Notes: generated by a model not told the origin, from the letters alone. DNA of 64,000 nt from Hypericum androsaemum (GCA_963995505.1 OZ023196.1:15532106-15596105), one strand, 5' to 3'; positions 18,230-30,425 are shown, numbered from the stretch's first letter. Numbers and translations are program-made.

Positions 18230-21061
18230 TGTCACGACCCCAATTCGGGGTCGGTGACCGGCGCTAGACCCAAACCCGTTTACAAAACTAAATAAATCTA
18301 GCCAGTCTCAAAACATATTTTAACTTTACAAAGTCTCATTCAAATACATTTATTCTTTACATTTATGCCAGGATCAAATTGAACTCGGTGGCTACGGAGC
18401 TGATAGACAAAGAACCTGCAAAACTGGTGAGAGGGGGGGTGAGTGTTTTGGAACACTCCATAAGCATATAGAACATAACATATCAGTTATGTCAGATACA
18501 TGTGGGAGAGACAGAACTTAACTATGTCCCACATCAAACCTAACCAATACGAACACAAAGCTAAGACAACAAAAGACAATCTCACAAATAAGGTCATCAA
18601 AATAATCACATATCAAACATAACCAAAATTTCAGGTAGACCTTCACAAACATATAACACATATTCTATCAGATAGGTCTAGATAGTGTCACTCCCATGCC
18701 GACACGAGGATACCATATCCTCAGTATATGTGCACATATGCCAACATCCCCGGTTGGTCATGGGTAGACCTCATCATCCGCCATCTCACAAATGACATAC
18801 CAAATATTCCAAACACACATAATATACACTGACCAAAACATATTGGCCACATAACTAAATTCATACCAAAATATCCCCATTTCACGAATTAGGCAAAACA
18901 GCCCCAAATAGACCAACAAACCACAAACATCATCAAATTCTATATTGACGAAAACAAATCATATAACCACTTCAAAGATAACTCATATGCATGAGATGCA
19001 CATAATCAAGGTCTGAAATATGCACATGCACCAAACAAACCAAAGTTGTCATGATCTATATGCTTACACTAATGAAGACCGCTCCGCGAATGCTCATTCC
19101 CAATTCAATTCTACTTTCACTTTGTACCTTCATCCACCCTTCTTCCCAAGCTTATTTCTTCCACCAAGAACCTTGTGGAAGCTTCACATACTCTGTATAA
19201 TAATTTCCAATCACAAAGTGAGGTCAGCTCCTCACTTCTCCAAGCAAATCATTTCCAACACTTGAAAATAACCAACTTTGGCACAATCGACAACCAACGT
19301 CAGAAATAACTTAAGTCCATCAAAGTCGCTTGCATCCTTTTAGTCACTGGTCCATTATTAACTTACCAACATGTACAACAATTGTTTGTGACCATAATTT
19401 CATAAAAAGATCTGTTTTGGCCAACCGAACACACACCGAGCACAAGGTAAGGCCATTCACACTAACTTCGGTAAGCAGCCCTTATAACTCAATATCACAC
19501 AAAACCAAGTACATATCTTCATCAATATACCACTGCTCTATTCTTTCATGATCACACCGAGTCCAAAAATCAACTTAGAAGTCCAAAGAAATTACTTACC
19601 AAGTTGTTACTCTTGAACCACCTCAATTCTAAAACCTGAAAGTCAGTCAGTAGCTCAACTAAGGTTTGATAATGATTTCTTGATCCAAACAGAGCATATG
19701 ATATACCATTAGAACGGTATTTAAGTCCTCTAGTAATTATATGAAGGCACCAAAGTCTAATTCTGAGTCCAATTATACTTACCAAGAACTTCTTTGTCCA
19801 CCACCTAGACTGTATACTCCAACAAATAGTCCGTAGTTCAAAATACATTTCAGGTCGATTCTTTTATCCAATTATGACCAATAATATATGGTTAGAAAGC
19901 TATTGAAGTTCTCTACAATTTTTATGAAGATATTGAAGTCCAATTCTAAGCCAAAGGACAATTACCAAATACTTCTTTGTTCACCAGCTCACTTGTATAC
20001 TCCAGTTATTAGTCAATCATTCAAAATCAATTTTTTATTAATTCCTTAATCCAAATAAGACATATAATATACAGTTGGAAAGCCCATTGAGTCCTCTACA
20101 ACCGTTTAGAAGACTATAAATTCCAAATTGAAGCGGAAACCCACTTACCGAATCACTATTTGTTGACCTGCTTCTTTCTCTTTCCTCTTGCTCTCTCTCC
20201 TCTTTCTCTTCACTTACGATTTATGGCTTATCTCTGGAGCCTCCTGCCTCTTCCTTTAATTTTCTGAGTCTTAAAATAGTGTAGGTGAGTCACCATCCAG
20301 TATGACTTACGTTCTCAACTAATTCTAACAAGTTTCCAAATGGTGAAAGATGATTGGTTCCACCTCCCATGTGGTCCAATCATGAGGCAGCAAATTGAGA
20401 CCCGTTTTTCACCAACTTCCGTTTCTTTTTTCCCAAAATTGTTTTCTAATCAATTGTAGGTCTATGTGTCTAGTTTCAGGATCATATTTATTTGTAGCAT
20501 TTGGAGCAAAATTGAGGAAGATGTGTCCAATTTACCGAACATGTGTCAATGCTGTCCAAACTTGACCAACTAACTTCATAACACTTGAGAATTATTTATG
20601 TAGGCTTTGTTGAGATTGATCTAGAATCCTTAGAAGACTAACTCATGTCTATACACACTTCATAAAAACATAGTAACTTAAATTCTTGTTGAAATAAAGA
20701 CCGAGAAGTCCAACCGAAGCACTTCAAGAACCGACAACACAATGTGTTGTTTATCCACTTGCTAGGCTTGATCCCAATTGCTAGCATGACAAAGTCAATG
20801 TCTTTCAAAGCTTATAAATCAATATCTTACCTTTAAATACCATTTTGAATCATCTCCTTTGAACAAGGATGAAAAAGTTATGTTCAGTTTATCATAGCAT
20901 ATCTGAGGTAGTCCGAGATATCAAATGCATTCCTTCCAACTATCAGTGGCACTATATTTACATAGCAATCTTAATTCAAAAAAATAAATCCAATATGTCA
21001 TTACGACTAAGTATACTTCACTTAAGTCAGACAAATATTATTAAAGGACTAGGGTATTACA
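18230..21061 (-). mobile_element. Solo long LTR (2832 bp), element B family, nested in element D
   Basis: On the minus strand it starts TGTAATACCCTAG and ends GGGTCGTGACA, like the LTR of element B. Both sides carry TTACT (18225-18229 and 21062-21066), a perfect 5-bp TSD, and no internal region is present, so it is a solo LTR formed by recombination. It sits in the leader of element D, between its primer-binding site and its gag start. Confidence 0.94.
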
Positions 21062-21066
21062 TTACT

Positions 21067-21078
21067 GCTCTGATACCA
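21067..21078 (-). other. Primer-binding site of element D
   Basis: TGGTATCAGAGC on the minus strand directly abuts the 5' LTR of element D (21079). It belongs to D, not to the solo LTR, although it lies only five bases beyond it. Confidence 0.9.
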
Positions 21079-21325
21079 TGAAGAAAATAGTGTAATTGTG
21101 CCGCTTGCTTTATTCTGTCAAGAGGTACGGCATAAATAGCCAAAAGATTACAAAGGTTCCTAAACTGACTTGCTAGGAAAACAGAACAGAATCAAATACA
21201 AAAGGTAAGTAATAAGGTGATATGGTTGTGTCCTACAAGGACTCATTCTGATAAGGAAAAGAACAGAACGTGAAGCTCAAGGAAAATCTCCAAATAATCA
21301 GGCGTGATCTCTGTGATCTCCTTCA
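21079..21325 (-). repeat. 5' LTR of element D (247 bp)
   Basis: Near-identical to 14258-14504 (two differences counted). It is followed by the GAGGC duplication and FAD2 sequence at 21331. Confidence 0.95.
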
Positions 21326-21936
21326 GAGGCGGCCAACTTGTAGAGCACGAAAGTTGCGGCCAAAATGGCCAGGTCGGAGAAGAACACGAGGACCCTCTCG
21401 TGGTCGGAGAATATAGGGGAAAATGGGTCGTAATGGGAGGCGAAACGGCCATAGTTTCGACCAGAGACGTTGAAGGTTAGGTACAATAGGAGGAGAGTTG
21501 CTGCCAGGATTAAGGCTCTCCCTGGCGGGTTGTTTAGGTATTCGAGGTGTCATGAGGTTTCCGAGCGTGGCTTAGGGAGAAACAACTCGTCGCGTTCGAT
21601 GGACCCGGTGTCGGAGTGGTGCCGGCGGTGGCTGATTCTCCCAGAGAAGTACGGCCATAAAAGGGGAGTGTGGATGATTAAGCCGACGACGTGATTAACC
21701 CATCGGTAATCGCTGAAGGCGTGGTGGCCGCACTCGTGGCCTATTACCCAGAATCCGGGGAGGAAGCATCCCTGGAGGGCCCAATAATTGGGCCGGGCGA
21801 GGTAGGAGGGAAAGGGAGGTAGGAGGTGGAAGTAGGTGGTTGCAATGTAATAAAAGAGGAAGCTCATGCTTAAGTCAAAGACAAGGTACGAGAATGATCG
21901 GACAAGGGAACGGTGGAAGCAGTGACGCGGAATGTT

Positions 21937-22408
21937 TCATTGTATTTGGGAGTTTGTTGGAACAAACATTAGATGTTTAATTTAGCGGTAGTAAACATTC
22001 AGCTCTAATATTTCCCGAAAGATCCATTTGGCTTTTATTTTAGGAGTTTTTTATGTTTAATATGTGAGGTCGAACTTCTATGTTGTTATTGCGACGTTTA
22101 ATATTTATTGTTTTGAAATGGTTGAATTTTATTAATAATAATAATATTTACATGGTACCTACCCTACCATAAGTATAGAAATCCCTCGTAATATGCGACT
22201 TTTAATATTAATGATGAGTTTTGATTTTTTTTTAAAGGTATATTTTACATCATGACAATGCCAGAATTTGAATCATAGACTTCCAAGATATTTACCCGTT
22301 GGGCTACAAGCCCTTTGGCAGTTTTGGTTGTTTTTAACATTTGTAATGTCCCCCTAAAAAACATTTGTAACGTCGATTTAGGTCTCGTTTTTTCAACCTC
22401 TGCGCGAC
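21937..22408. other. Intergenic, upstream of the FAD2 relic
   Basis: AT-rich sequence with no recognisable gene. The FAD2 homology starts abruptly at about 21936, so the first part of that gene and its promoter are missing here. Confidence 0.5.
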
Positions 22409-22705
22409 TTGTCAGTGTGGATGATGTAAGACACGAATGCGTAGCAAATTTTAGTATATATCTTTTTTATTTGGTAGCAAGTTTTGGTATAATATCATTT
22501 TTATTTGGTAACAAATTTTGGTAAAATATCCTAAACCCAGATTAAGTATGTGATAAATAAAAATCAGATCCGGCTGCATATTTTTCTGGCCATCCATAAA
22601 TGCATTGCTTCTCTGCGTGTATATAGGACCGTGAGTTTCTCAGACTTTTCGGTATAGATAGTTGAACGATACCACGCATATCGGTTCAAACTTCACTTGT
22701 GTATC
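22409..22705 (+). pseudogene. Remnant of a duplicated MYB locus (promoter joined to 3' flank)
   Basis: Bases 22409-22622 match the sequence upstream of the MYB gene (32310-32565), including ATGCGTAGCAA, three AT-rich units of about 36 bp and GCATTGCTTCTCTGCGTGTATAT. After about 22630 the sequence instead matches the 3' flank of that gene (TTTCTCAGA, ATAGATAGTTGAACGAT at 33225-33270). The coding region and intron are absent. I infer a tandem duplicate that lost its gene body. Element E inserted just to the right. Confidence 0.7.
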
Positions 22706-23245
22706 CGAAAGATTTGGCTCATAATTAACACATAATTATGAATTAATTACCTCTTAATTAATAAAATAAATTTATTAATAAATAACAAGACTTACTTGTT
22801 GTAGCGTGCTTCACACAGGATCGAATAACGAGATATTGTCACCGGCGGTTTACGATCACAAACAGATCGGATACGTAAATAATTTTCACGAGTTTTCTTA
22901 CTTTGCAAAATCAGAGAACTACTGGAACTAATCCGTAATAATTCCTCTGATGTGTGTATATCAGAATGGGAAAAACTTCAAATTGGTCACCAGTTCTTTC
23001 TCCCTTTTATAGGGAGGTCCGGCTCTCACATGTTCGCCACGTGGCGCCAAGTGTCTGCCACGTGTCGAAGGTACCCACTAGCTTTGCCACGTGTCGGTCA
23101 CGTGGCAAAGCTACCCAATAGCTTTGCCACGTGGCACCGCGTGGCGTGTCATGTGTCGGCCCAAAAGCTCAATGGCTTTTGGGCCTAATGGGCCTAGGCC
23201 CATTTTTGCCCAATAATGGGTGACTAATGGACCCTAGGTCCAACA
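22706..23245 (-). repeat. 3' LTR of element E (540 bp)
   Basis: On the minus strand it starts TGTTGGACCTAGGG at 23245 and ends near 22706, with the terminal A changed to G. It contains five CACGTG hexamers where the 5' LTR has three. Confidence 0.93.
23038..23133 (-). promoter_or_regulatory. Cluster of five G-boxes (CACGTG) in LTR of element E
   Basis: CACGTG palindromes occur at 23038, 23059, 23088, 23099 and 23128, mostly within GCCACGTGGC/GCCACGTGTC contexts. The TATA-like sequence CTATAAAAGG on the minus strand lies just downstream (23003-23012). G-boxes bind plant bZIP and bHLH factors acting in abscisic-acid, stress and light responses. The arrangement resembles an inducible promoter; activity is not shown by sequence. 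Confidence 0.65.
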
Positions 23246-24310
23246 TCTCTCACTCACACATTATTGATCATAATCAACAATGTCTCAGATTATGTTTAGC
23301 AAAAATTTCGTGCGACCAGCATACATCGAGTGCACGTAGCTAAACTCAAGAGCACACACACACGGGCTACTTGAATGATAGCATCTTGACATTCTCATTA
23401 CGTAAGGTATGCCTTATCATAGGTCCCATCTCATATTCCATTGTTTGCATATGTGATTTCAAATAATTTAATCGTGTTCAATATTGTATTGCTCTCAACA
23501 CAATAGGTGCGCACCATTGAACAACGAAACTTAGGAATGTGATCGATGAAGAACCTTCTCCTTTATAATTATTTCTTCCATCATGATAAAGCCTGCTTTT
23601 CTAGTCAGTCTTGCCAGGTCGAATAATGAATCATGACCTTTTCATAGACTTTCCAAGCTAGCAGCACAGAATCATACTTTTAAAATACGTTAAGGATCTT
23701 GAGGATAGTGTATTGAAAAAAAACATATTTTTCGGAATCGGTCTCACACCAGGGAAACAAAAATCACTTTATGATTTCCCATCCATTGGTCGACAAAGCA
23801 AACATGGTACAGTCCACGTTCTATGATGTTCATTCTTTAAAAAAAAGAGCGTATGTAATTCATAATTAAACATCATACTAGAGCATCAGTCTTGATATTT
23901 TACTGAACAACGACTTTAGTTTACTAATAACTGCTCTTGGCTATATAGACAGATTAATGATAAGTTCTACTTATTTCTTATCATTTGGATTTACAAAAAA
24001 TCTAATGCAGCAACAGATGCTTGCATTATCACAAATCTCACACTTTAACAAGAACTTCTCTTGTAGTTAAGCAAGACGGCATTAACATTTTAGAATAGGC
24101 ACTCGATGTAATGATGTTCATAAAACTGCCTCATCTCAACAAGAAATTAACTCGTTGACTCCCACTAAGGTAAACACCCGTGTGAGTGGGTTACTTTTTT
24201 GTCTCACATGCTCTGGTAAATGTTTCCCAAAATAACATTCACACTTTCATATTGCTAGAACAACCATGTTATATTGAACAACTGATTTATTATAACATGT
24301 ACAAAAAAAA

Positions 24311-27300
24311 TTAGTGTCTACGCAAACCTAGAGATCTGACGTATTTTTCAAACACATCTCTGGATACAACCTTGGTCATAGGATCCACTATCATATCTTG
24401 CGTAGGCATATATTTTATGCTGACCTCCTTATGTATAATTATATCCCTAATAAAGTGATACTTAATGCCAATATGTTTTGCTCTGCTATGGAATCTAGGA
24501 TCCTTAGCAAAAGTTATTGACGCTTGATTATCGTAAAATAAGCTCACTGGTTCTTTTGAGTTGGTTAGGGATAAATGGTTTAGAAATCTCTTCAACCATA
24601 CTGCTTCTTGTACAGCTGCCGCAGAAGCAACGTACATAGCTTCCATAGTTGACAAAGAAACACACTTTTGTTTCTTGCTACTCCACGAAATAGCACCTCT
24701 GTCAAGCATGAAGACATATCCAGATGTAGATTTATTCTCATCTACATCACCACCCCAATCAGCATCGGTGTAACCTCTCAATATTAGGTCTTGACCTTGA
24801 TAAACCAGTGAGTATTCTGCAGTCGTATTCAAGTATTTCATAATTTCCTTAACTGCTTTCCAATGTGCTTGACCTGGATTAGACTGATATCTACTAGCTA
24901 TACCGACAGCATAGCAAATGTCTGATCTTGTACATAACATTGCGTACATCAGACAACCAACTGCATTAGCATAAGGGATTTTTATCATATCCCTTTTCTG
25001 TTCAGCTGTTATAGGACACATGTTTTTATTAAGATGATGGCCTTTGGCAATCGGGACAAACTTGAGATTAGTATTATTATAATTAAATCGCTCTACTACT
25101 TTATGTATATATGTCTGTTGTGAAAGAGATAATAGCCTTTTCGAGCGATTTCTCGTAATCTTAACTCCGAGAATGTAATTAGCTTCACCCATATCTTTCA
25201 TTTCAAAGTTGGACGAAAACTAAACTTTGAGCTCATTAAGATATCCCTTGTCATTTTTAGCTATTAGTATGTCATCTACATACAGAGTAATAATGACAAA
25301 CTTATTATCCGAACATTTCAAATAGACACAATGGTCTTCGTCTATCATTTTCAAATCATGCGATATGATCGTATTATGAAAGCGAATGTATCATTGTCTA
25401 GAAGACTGTTTAAGGCCATAAATTGATCTCATCAATTTGCAAACTTTACGTTCTCAGCCTTTTTGGTTGTAGCCCTCTGGCTGAATCATATAGATTTCTT
25501 CATCCAATTCTCCATTGAGAAAACCAGTCTTAACATCCATTTGATGTAGCTCAAGGTCTAAATTTGCCACCATAGCCAAAATTATCCTAATGGATGTAAA
25601 TCTCACAATAGGTGCGAAAGTCTCCTCATAGTCTATTCCTTCCTGTTGTTTAAATCTTTGGGCAACTAAGCGAGCTTTGTACCTTTCGACACAGCCATCT
25701 GCTTTACGCTTAATCTTGAGAACCCACTTGTTCCCAATTGCCCTACGTCCACTAGGCAGATCAACCAATTTCCAAATATGGTTTTTCTTCATCGAAGCCA
25801 TCTCTTCCTCCATTGCTTTAATCCATTCATTTTTATCAGGAGATGATAGAGCAGCAGAAACATTCTTGGGTTCATTCTCATCTTGTAGGATTGCCAAAAG
25901 AATCACTTGGACCATTGTTATCTTTCAATGATACCAAGAAAGCATTAGCAGCGCATTCAACCTCAAATCATTTGCGTGGAATGCTAGTTCTTTTTGTTCT
26001 ACGAAGTTCACGGTTTTGATAAACATCTCTAATATATTCATCATAACTAGGAATAGTACTCCCACTAAAGGGATAATCCATACTCCCACTGGAATTTGGA
26101 AATGTACTCACACTAGGATCGTGAACTACTGGATCATTTTGAGATGGAAAAACTTGATTTTCCTCCACAATTCTCCCACTCGGTTGGAGCGATCGAGATG
26201 ATTTTGCCTCATCAATTTCGTATAACGTAAGATCACTACTTACGTCTCACAATTTTGGAAAAATATTTTCCAAAATTGTGACATCTCGTGATTCAAATTC
26301 TGTCACTTGTCTATTTTCGAGTTCACCTACGAAAACGTATCCCTTTGATACTTCAGAGTATCTTATAAAGACACTCTTTCTACCTCTCGGTCCTAATTTA
26401 CCGAAAGAACTAGAGGTATAATGGACATAAGATGCACACTCCCACAGTCTTAAGTAGCTTAGATCGGGTTTTCGACCTGTCCACATTTCGTAAGGGGTAG
26501 TGGCGACAGATTTGGAGGGGACTCGATTTAGAACATATGCGGCGGTAAGGAGCGCATTGCCATAAAATGATATAGGCAAATTTGCCTCAGCCATCATAGA
26601 TCTAACCATGTCAAGAAGGGTTCTGTTCCTTCTTTCCGCTACCCCATTTTGTTGAGGTGTATAAGGAATGGACAACTGATGTTCAATTCCTTTTTCTTGG
26701 CACAGAGTATTAAATTCATCAAAAAGATACTCTCGGCCACGATCTGTTCGTAAGGCCTTAATCTTTCTACAATGTTGATTCTCAGCGAAATTCATAAAAA
26801 TCTTGAAACAACTAAATGCTTCAGATTTGTGAGCAATCAAATAGACTTGACCATACTTACTATAGTCATCTATAAATGTGATGAAGTAATACGCTCCATG
26901 TCTAGCCCTCACATTCATTGGACCACAAACATCAGAATGAATTAACTGCAGTGGAAAGGTGGCTCTAGTTCCTTTACCAAATAGTTTTCTTATCAATTTT
27001 TCTTCTAGACATCGTTCGCATGTACGTAAAATAGCTTTTTCTAAATTACCTAATAGTCCTGCCTTAGCTAGACGATTCATGCGATCTTGACCAATATGGC
27101 CCAATCTAGAATGCCACAAATTAACGTCATCTCTAGACGTTTGCACATTAGTGACTAAGGAAAAATAAGATTTTGATAACTGATCAACATCCATAATTAA
27201 GAAACCACCTGATTTAAAACCTGATCCATAAAAAATGTGTTCTAAAAATAACTGTACAGAACTATTTTCAAACAGCAATCGAAAGCCAAGAGCCATCAAG

Positions 27301-28456
27301 GCTGAGACAGAAATTAAGTTCCGGAAAATTTCTGGAGCAAACAGCACATCATGTAGAAATAGGGTACGTCCTTGACACATGTTCAATTTACATGTACCCA
27401 TACCCTTAACATCCACTCGTGTGTTGTTACCAACAAAAATATATTTTGCTCCTACCGGCAATCGTCAGAAATCAACAAAAGCTTCACAATCTTTTGTTAC
27501 ATGGTCGGTCGTTCCTGAATCAATCACCCACATAGGATGAGTTTTAGATAGAAGAACAGTACTAGATACATATAATTTAATCACATATGAGTGAATTTGA
27601 TGTACATTCTTTTCTTCCATACAATCTTTAGCGAAATGACCTTTCCTTTGACTGTTGTAACATCTGACTTTCTTGATGTTAAACTTTCTTTTTTTTCTTT
27701 CTTTTGGAACTTTTCTCACTAGTTCCAGATTTTTCAGCTTTTCTTTTGTTTCCATTTTTTTTACCCTTGCCCTTTTTTTCCTCTTTTTCTCGTACTCCCT
27801 ATGCCACTAGACTGAGTCATGTGGGCTTCAGGGTGTACTCTAATAGCTAGGAGGCGATCCTCTTCTAGCTCAAGGTGTCGGGCTATGTCATCAAATGTCG
27901 CAACATTATCGGTATGGGTAAGTGTCATTTTCATGTGTTCCTAGCTCACAGGTAGGGAACGAATGACAGCCTGAATTTGCTGCTCATTACTAAGCATGTG
28001 GCCAGCCTCAACCAGCTCACCAATCATGTTTGACATTACCCTGAGATGCTTTTGCATAGAATGATCAGGGCGTTTCTTATAAGTATCAAATCTTATAGTC
28101 AACGCACGTAGCTTCGAGATTGAAAGCCTCCCGAATCTTTCTTTTAGAGCATCCCATAGGTCCTTTGCATTGTCATAGACACGAAACTGCCTGGTAATAT
28201 CATCCATCATCGCACTTAGCAAGATGAGACGAGCAGTAGAATTCTTCTTTTTCCAAGCTATAAAAGCGTCACTATCACGCTTATGTTGTGCAGTGGTACC
28301 TGACTCAGGTTCAACTAATATTGTAGATATGATCTCAAGAACATTTTGTTCTTCTAGCACATACATTATTTTCATACTTCAGTTATCGTAGTTGTCACCA
28401 TTAAGCTTCAACTCCTTGTTGAGCTCAGCGACAAACGATTTGGAAGCAATCGACAT
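24311..28456 (-). pseudogene. Copia gag-pol of element E with stops and frame changes
   Basis: Gag starts at the ATG at 28456; an early TGA (about 28379-28381) and a stop at 27941 fall where related proteins have tryptophan. The zinc knuckle (around 27660) reads CYNSQRKGHFAKDC, with the second cysteine replaced by serine. Protease has WVIDSGTTDH. Integrase (27461-26247) keeps LWHSRLGH, CERC, and TDRGREY with PYTPQQNGVAERRNR. RT is in pieces: 25915-25454 with QMDVKTGFLNGEL, a YVDD region near 25275, then 25201-24311 continuing into RNase H (ADWGGD, YDNQASI) and ending at 24311. The enzyme order is normal; multiple breaks make it non-functional in this copy. Confidence 0.92.
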
Positions 28457-28898
28457 AACTAACGGAAATTATATAAAAGTACATAAAGGAGTCATTATTA
28501 GCAATACGATACAAATTTACTATACGTTATAACTCTGAATGATATAAAGTCCTTGACTAATCTTGAATTTAAAGTAGGTCACGGGTGTGTTTCCCCTTAC
28601 CCTTCAAGAATTAATCTCAAACTTGAATCATCCTAAGTTCTTTGATAGTAAATACAAGTGGATATAACACGAGCAATCAAATAAACACATTATTTAATCA
28701 CTAAAATAAAAAACTCACAAGTCTTTTATTTATATATATAAGGATATACATGAAGCTTTGAATACACACATATGTATATAAAGCTTCTATGAATACCTAG
28801 TATAAAACAAAGTTTCTCAAAAATAACATATGTATATGGAAACTTTCAACAAGACATACTAACATACATTAAGGATCTATTTATAGACCTAAGAGGAT

Positions 28899-29372
28899 TC
28901 AAACAGTCACATTTGGGATAGGTGCGGAATCTAAAATCCACACCGCACATGGAATGGAAAAACTATAAAAGTATCCCAGGCTACAGTAGCGACGTATCAT
29001 ACGTCCACTATGTAGTTCAATAGGAGGATTAGGGATCATTTCCTCCAGAAGTCCTTTATTCTGTAAATAAAGGACTAACCCCGCCAGTGCATCTCTGTGT
29101 AAACAATCCACAGGTTGTAGGAAAAATTCTATTTTTTCCTTAATCCTGAGTGTGATCAAAAGATCACTGAACATGGAAGGCCAATCCTCTCTATGGTTGT
29201 ATCCTCCTGCCCAGATGCAATCCTGCATCTTTTGATGAACATTCTCTATATGTTCCATTAGAACATACATATCGTCCTTTGGTTGTCGACTTGAAAGGCG
29301 ACACTTGAGTATGCCTTCACGTATTTCACGTGCACAAAAATTTCGGTACACAACCGTCTTATATTTCATCAT
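28899..29372 (-). CDS. Extra open reading frame in the 5' leader of element E, unknown function
   Basis: A 157-codon open frame in the same direction as gag, lying between the primer-binding site and gag. It encodes a mixed-charge protein with several cysteines (FCAREI, DCIW, DCLHRD, RRYCS) and a middle part that reads like a folded domain (REDWPSMFSDLLITLRI). I do not recognise the family. It lies inside the element, 443 bp upstream of gag, in very AT-rich surroundings, so a 474-bp frame there is longer than chance would readily give. It could be a captured host gene piece, a lineage-specific leader ORF, or chance. Confidence 0.4.
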   Translation of the reverse strand: MMKYKTVVYRNFCAREIREGILKCRLSSRQPKDDMYVLMEHIENVHQKMQDCIWAGGYNHREDWPSMFSDLLITLRIKEKIEFFLQPVDCLHRDALAGLVLYLQNKGLLEEMIPNPPIELHSGRMIRRYCSLGYFYSFSIPCAVWILDSAPIPNVTV

Positions 29373-30411
29373 CGTTAATCTGCAACATATACACGTTAAT
29401 TTTGGGTCAATACACTTATTTACCCAATGATCAAAAATAGATAATTTTTAATCAAACGATGAACACATACTCAAAGGATCTGTTCAATTCTAGATTCTTA
29501 AATGTAATTGTATATTATGTTCAATATATTTCAGAACTTATTCCAAAATATATTCAAGACTTTAAAAATATTCTAATAATCTTAAAAAATTAACTAAAAA
29601 ATTAACTCATAAATATTCAAGTTCTTGAAATTATCTTAATAATTTCAAAAAAAAAACTTAGTCCCAAAAATTAACTTATAATTTTTTTATTATTTTTAAT
29701 AAATTTTTATTGAATAAAAAATAATTTATCTAATTAAATCTAATAAAAATTAAATTCTGCCCAATTTTGGCTTAAGTCAAAATTGACCAAAATATGATTC
29801 GGTCGAACCAAGAACCAGACCAAAATCGAATTTGGTCGAACCAAAATCGAATTCGGTCGTGCTGCCGTTCGCCTTCGCCGTCGTCTTCTCTCTTTCGGTC
29901 GCCGGCGAAGTTCCGATCTTAGATCGAACAATTCCGGCGACGTCGATCCATAAAGATGGTATCGAAACGTCGGGAACACGCCGGAGAATCGATATACGTT
30001 GATCGACGGCATCGAAATCGTCAAAAATCGACGGATTGCTAAGGATTTACGATTTGGGGAAAAATCACAACCAAATCGCCCGATTAGGGATTTCAGGGTT
30101 AAACTGAAATGGTAAATTTTAGTTTAATCCTAAAACTTTTCTAAAAATTTCACCGAAGGACATGACACGCAGGTGCCACGTAGACGGTCAAAATTCACTT
30201 TAGTACCTTAAAGTTTTGGGCGTGCGCAAATTTTTCCCGCTTGGTTGGACAAATTTCAATTTATTTATGCTGGTTTTAAATTGATTACAATAAAGTACAC
30301 CAGATTGTAATTTTTATTAAAAATCACAATTAAACTTGATTTTTGAACCAAATATTCACAATTAAACTTGATTTCAAAAAACATATAACAACCAGAACAA
30401 TATCTAAGCTC

Positions 30412-30423
30412 GCTCTGATACCA
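30412..30423 (-). other. Primer-binding site of element E
   Basis: TGGTATCAGAGC on the minus strand, two bases from the 5' LTR end at 30426. Confidence 0.9.
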
Positions 30424-30425
30424 AT

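Larger units (their letters stand above)
14258..21325 (-). mobile_element. Element D: Ty1/copia retrotransposon inside the FAD2 relic
   Basis: LTRs at 21079-21325 (5') and 14258-14504 (3') bound it, with TSD GAGGC at 14253-14257 and 21326-21330. The two 247-bp LTRs differ at only two positions by eye, both G/A on the plus strand, so insertion is recent. It carries a degraded gag-pol lacking the integrase core and, in its leader, a 2.8-kb solo LTR of another family. Without that insert the element would be about 4.2 kb. Confidence 0.96.
14120..21936 (-). pseudogene. FAD2-type oleate (delta-12) desaturase relic, split by element D
   Basis: Minus-strand sequence 21936-21331 resumes at 14257-14120 after removal of element D and one copy of its TSD. 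It matches the middle of plant FAD2, an ER membrane di-iron desaturase. The HECGHH and HRRHH boxes are present (around 21735 and 21640), followed by the YLNNPPGR, FNVSGR and YLQHTH motifs. The first 40 or so residues are missing, and the homology ends at PEWE followed by a stop (14120-14122), so the third box (HVAHH) is gone. An in-frame TGA at about 21549-21551 replaces a usual tryptophan, and a three-residue GWP segment is deleted. Loss of an iron-ligand box, the stop and the insertion make activity impossible. A FAD2-like conjugase origin cannot be excluded. Confidence 0.92.

Noticed and set aside
21062..21078. Primer-binding site as evidence that the 18230-21061 LTR is a 5' LTR
   Set aside because: Its orientation is wrong for that LTR and it abuts the 247-bp LTR at 21079; it belongs to element D.
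29740..30024. 94-codon minus-strand frame in the leader of element E
   Set aside because: It includes short repeated RPNSILV units from a local duplication and an arginine run, ends in AT-rich sequence and has no domain-like pattern.
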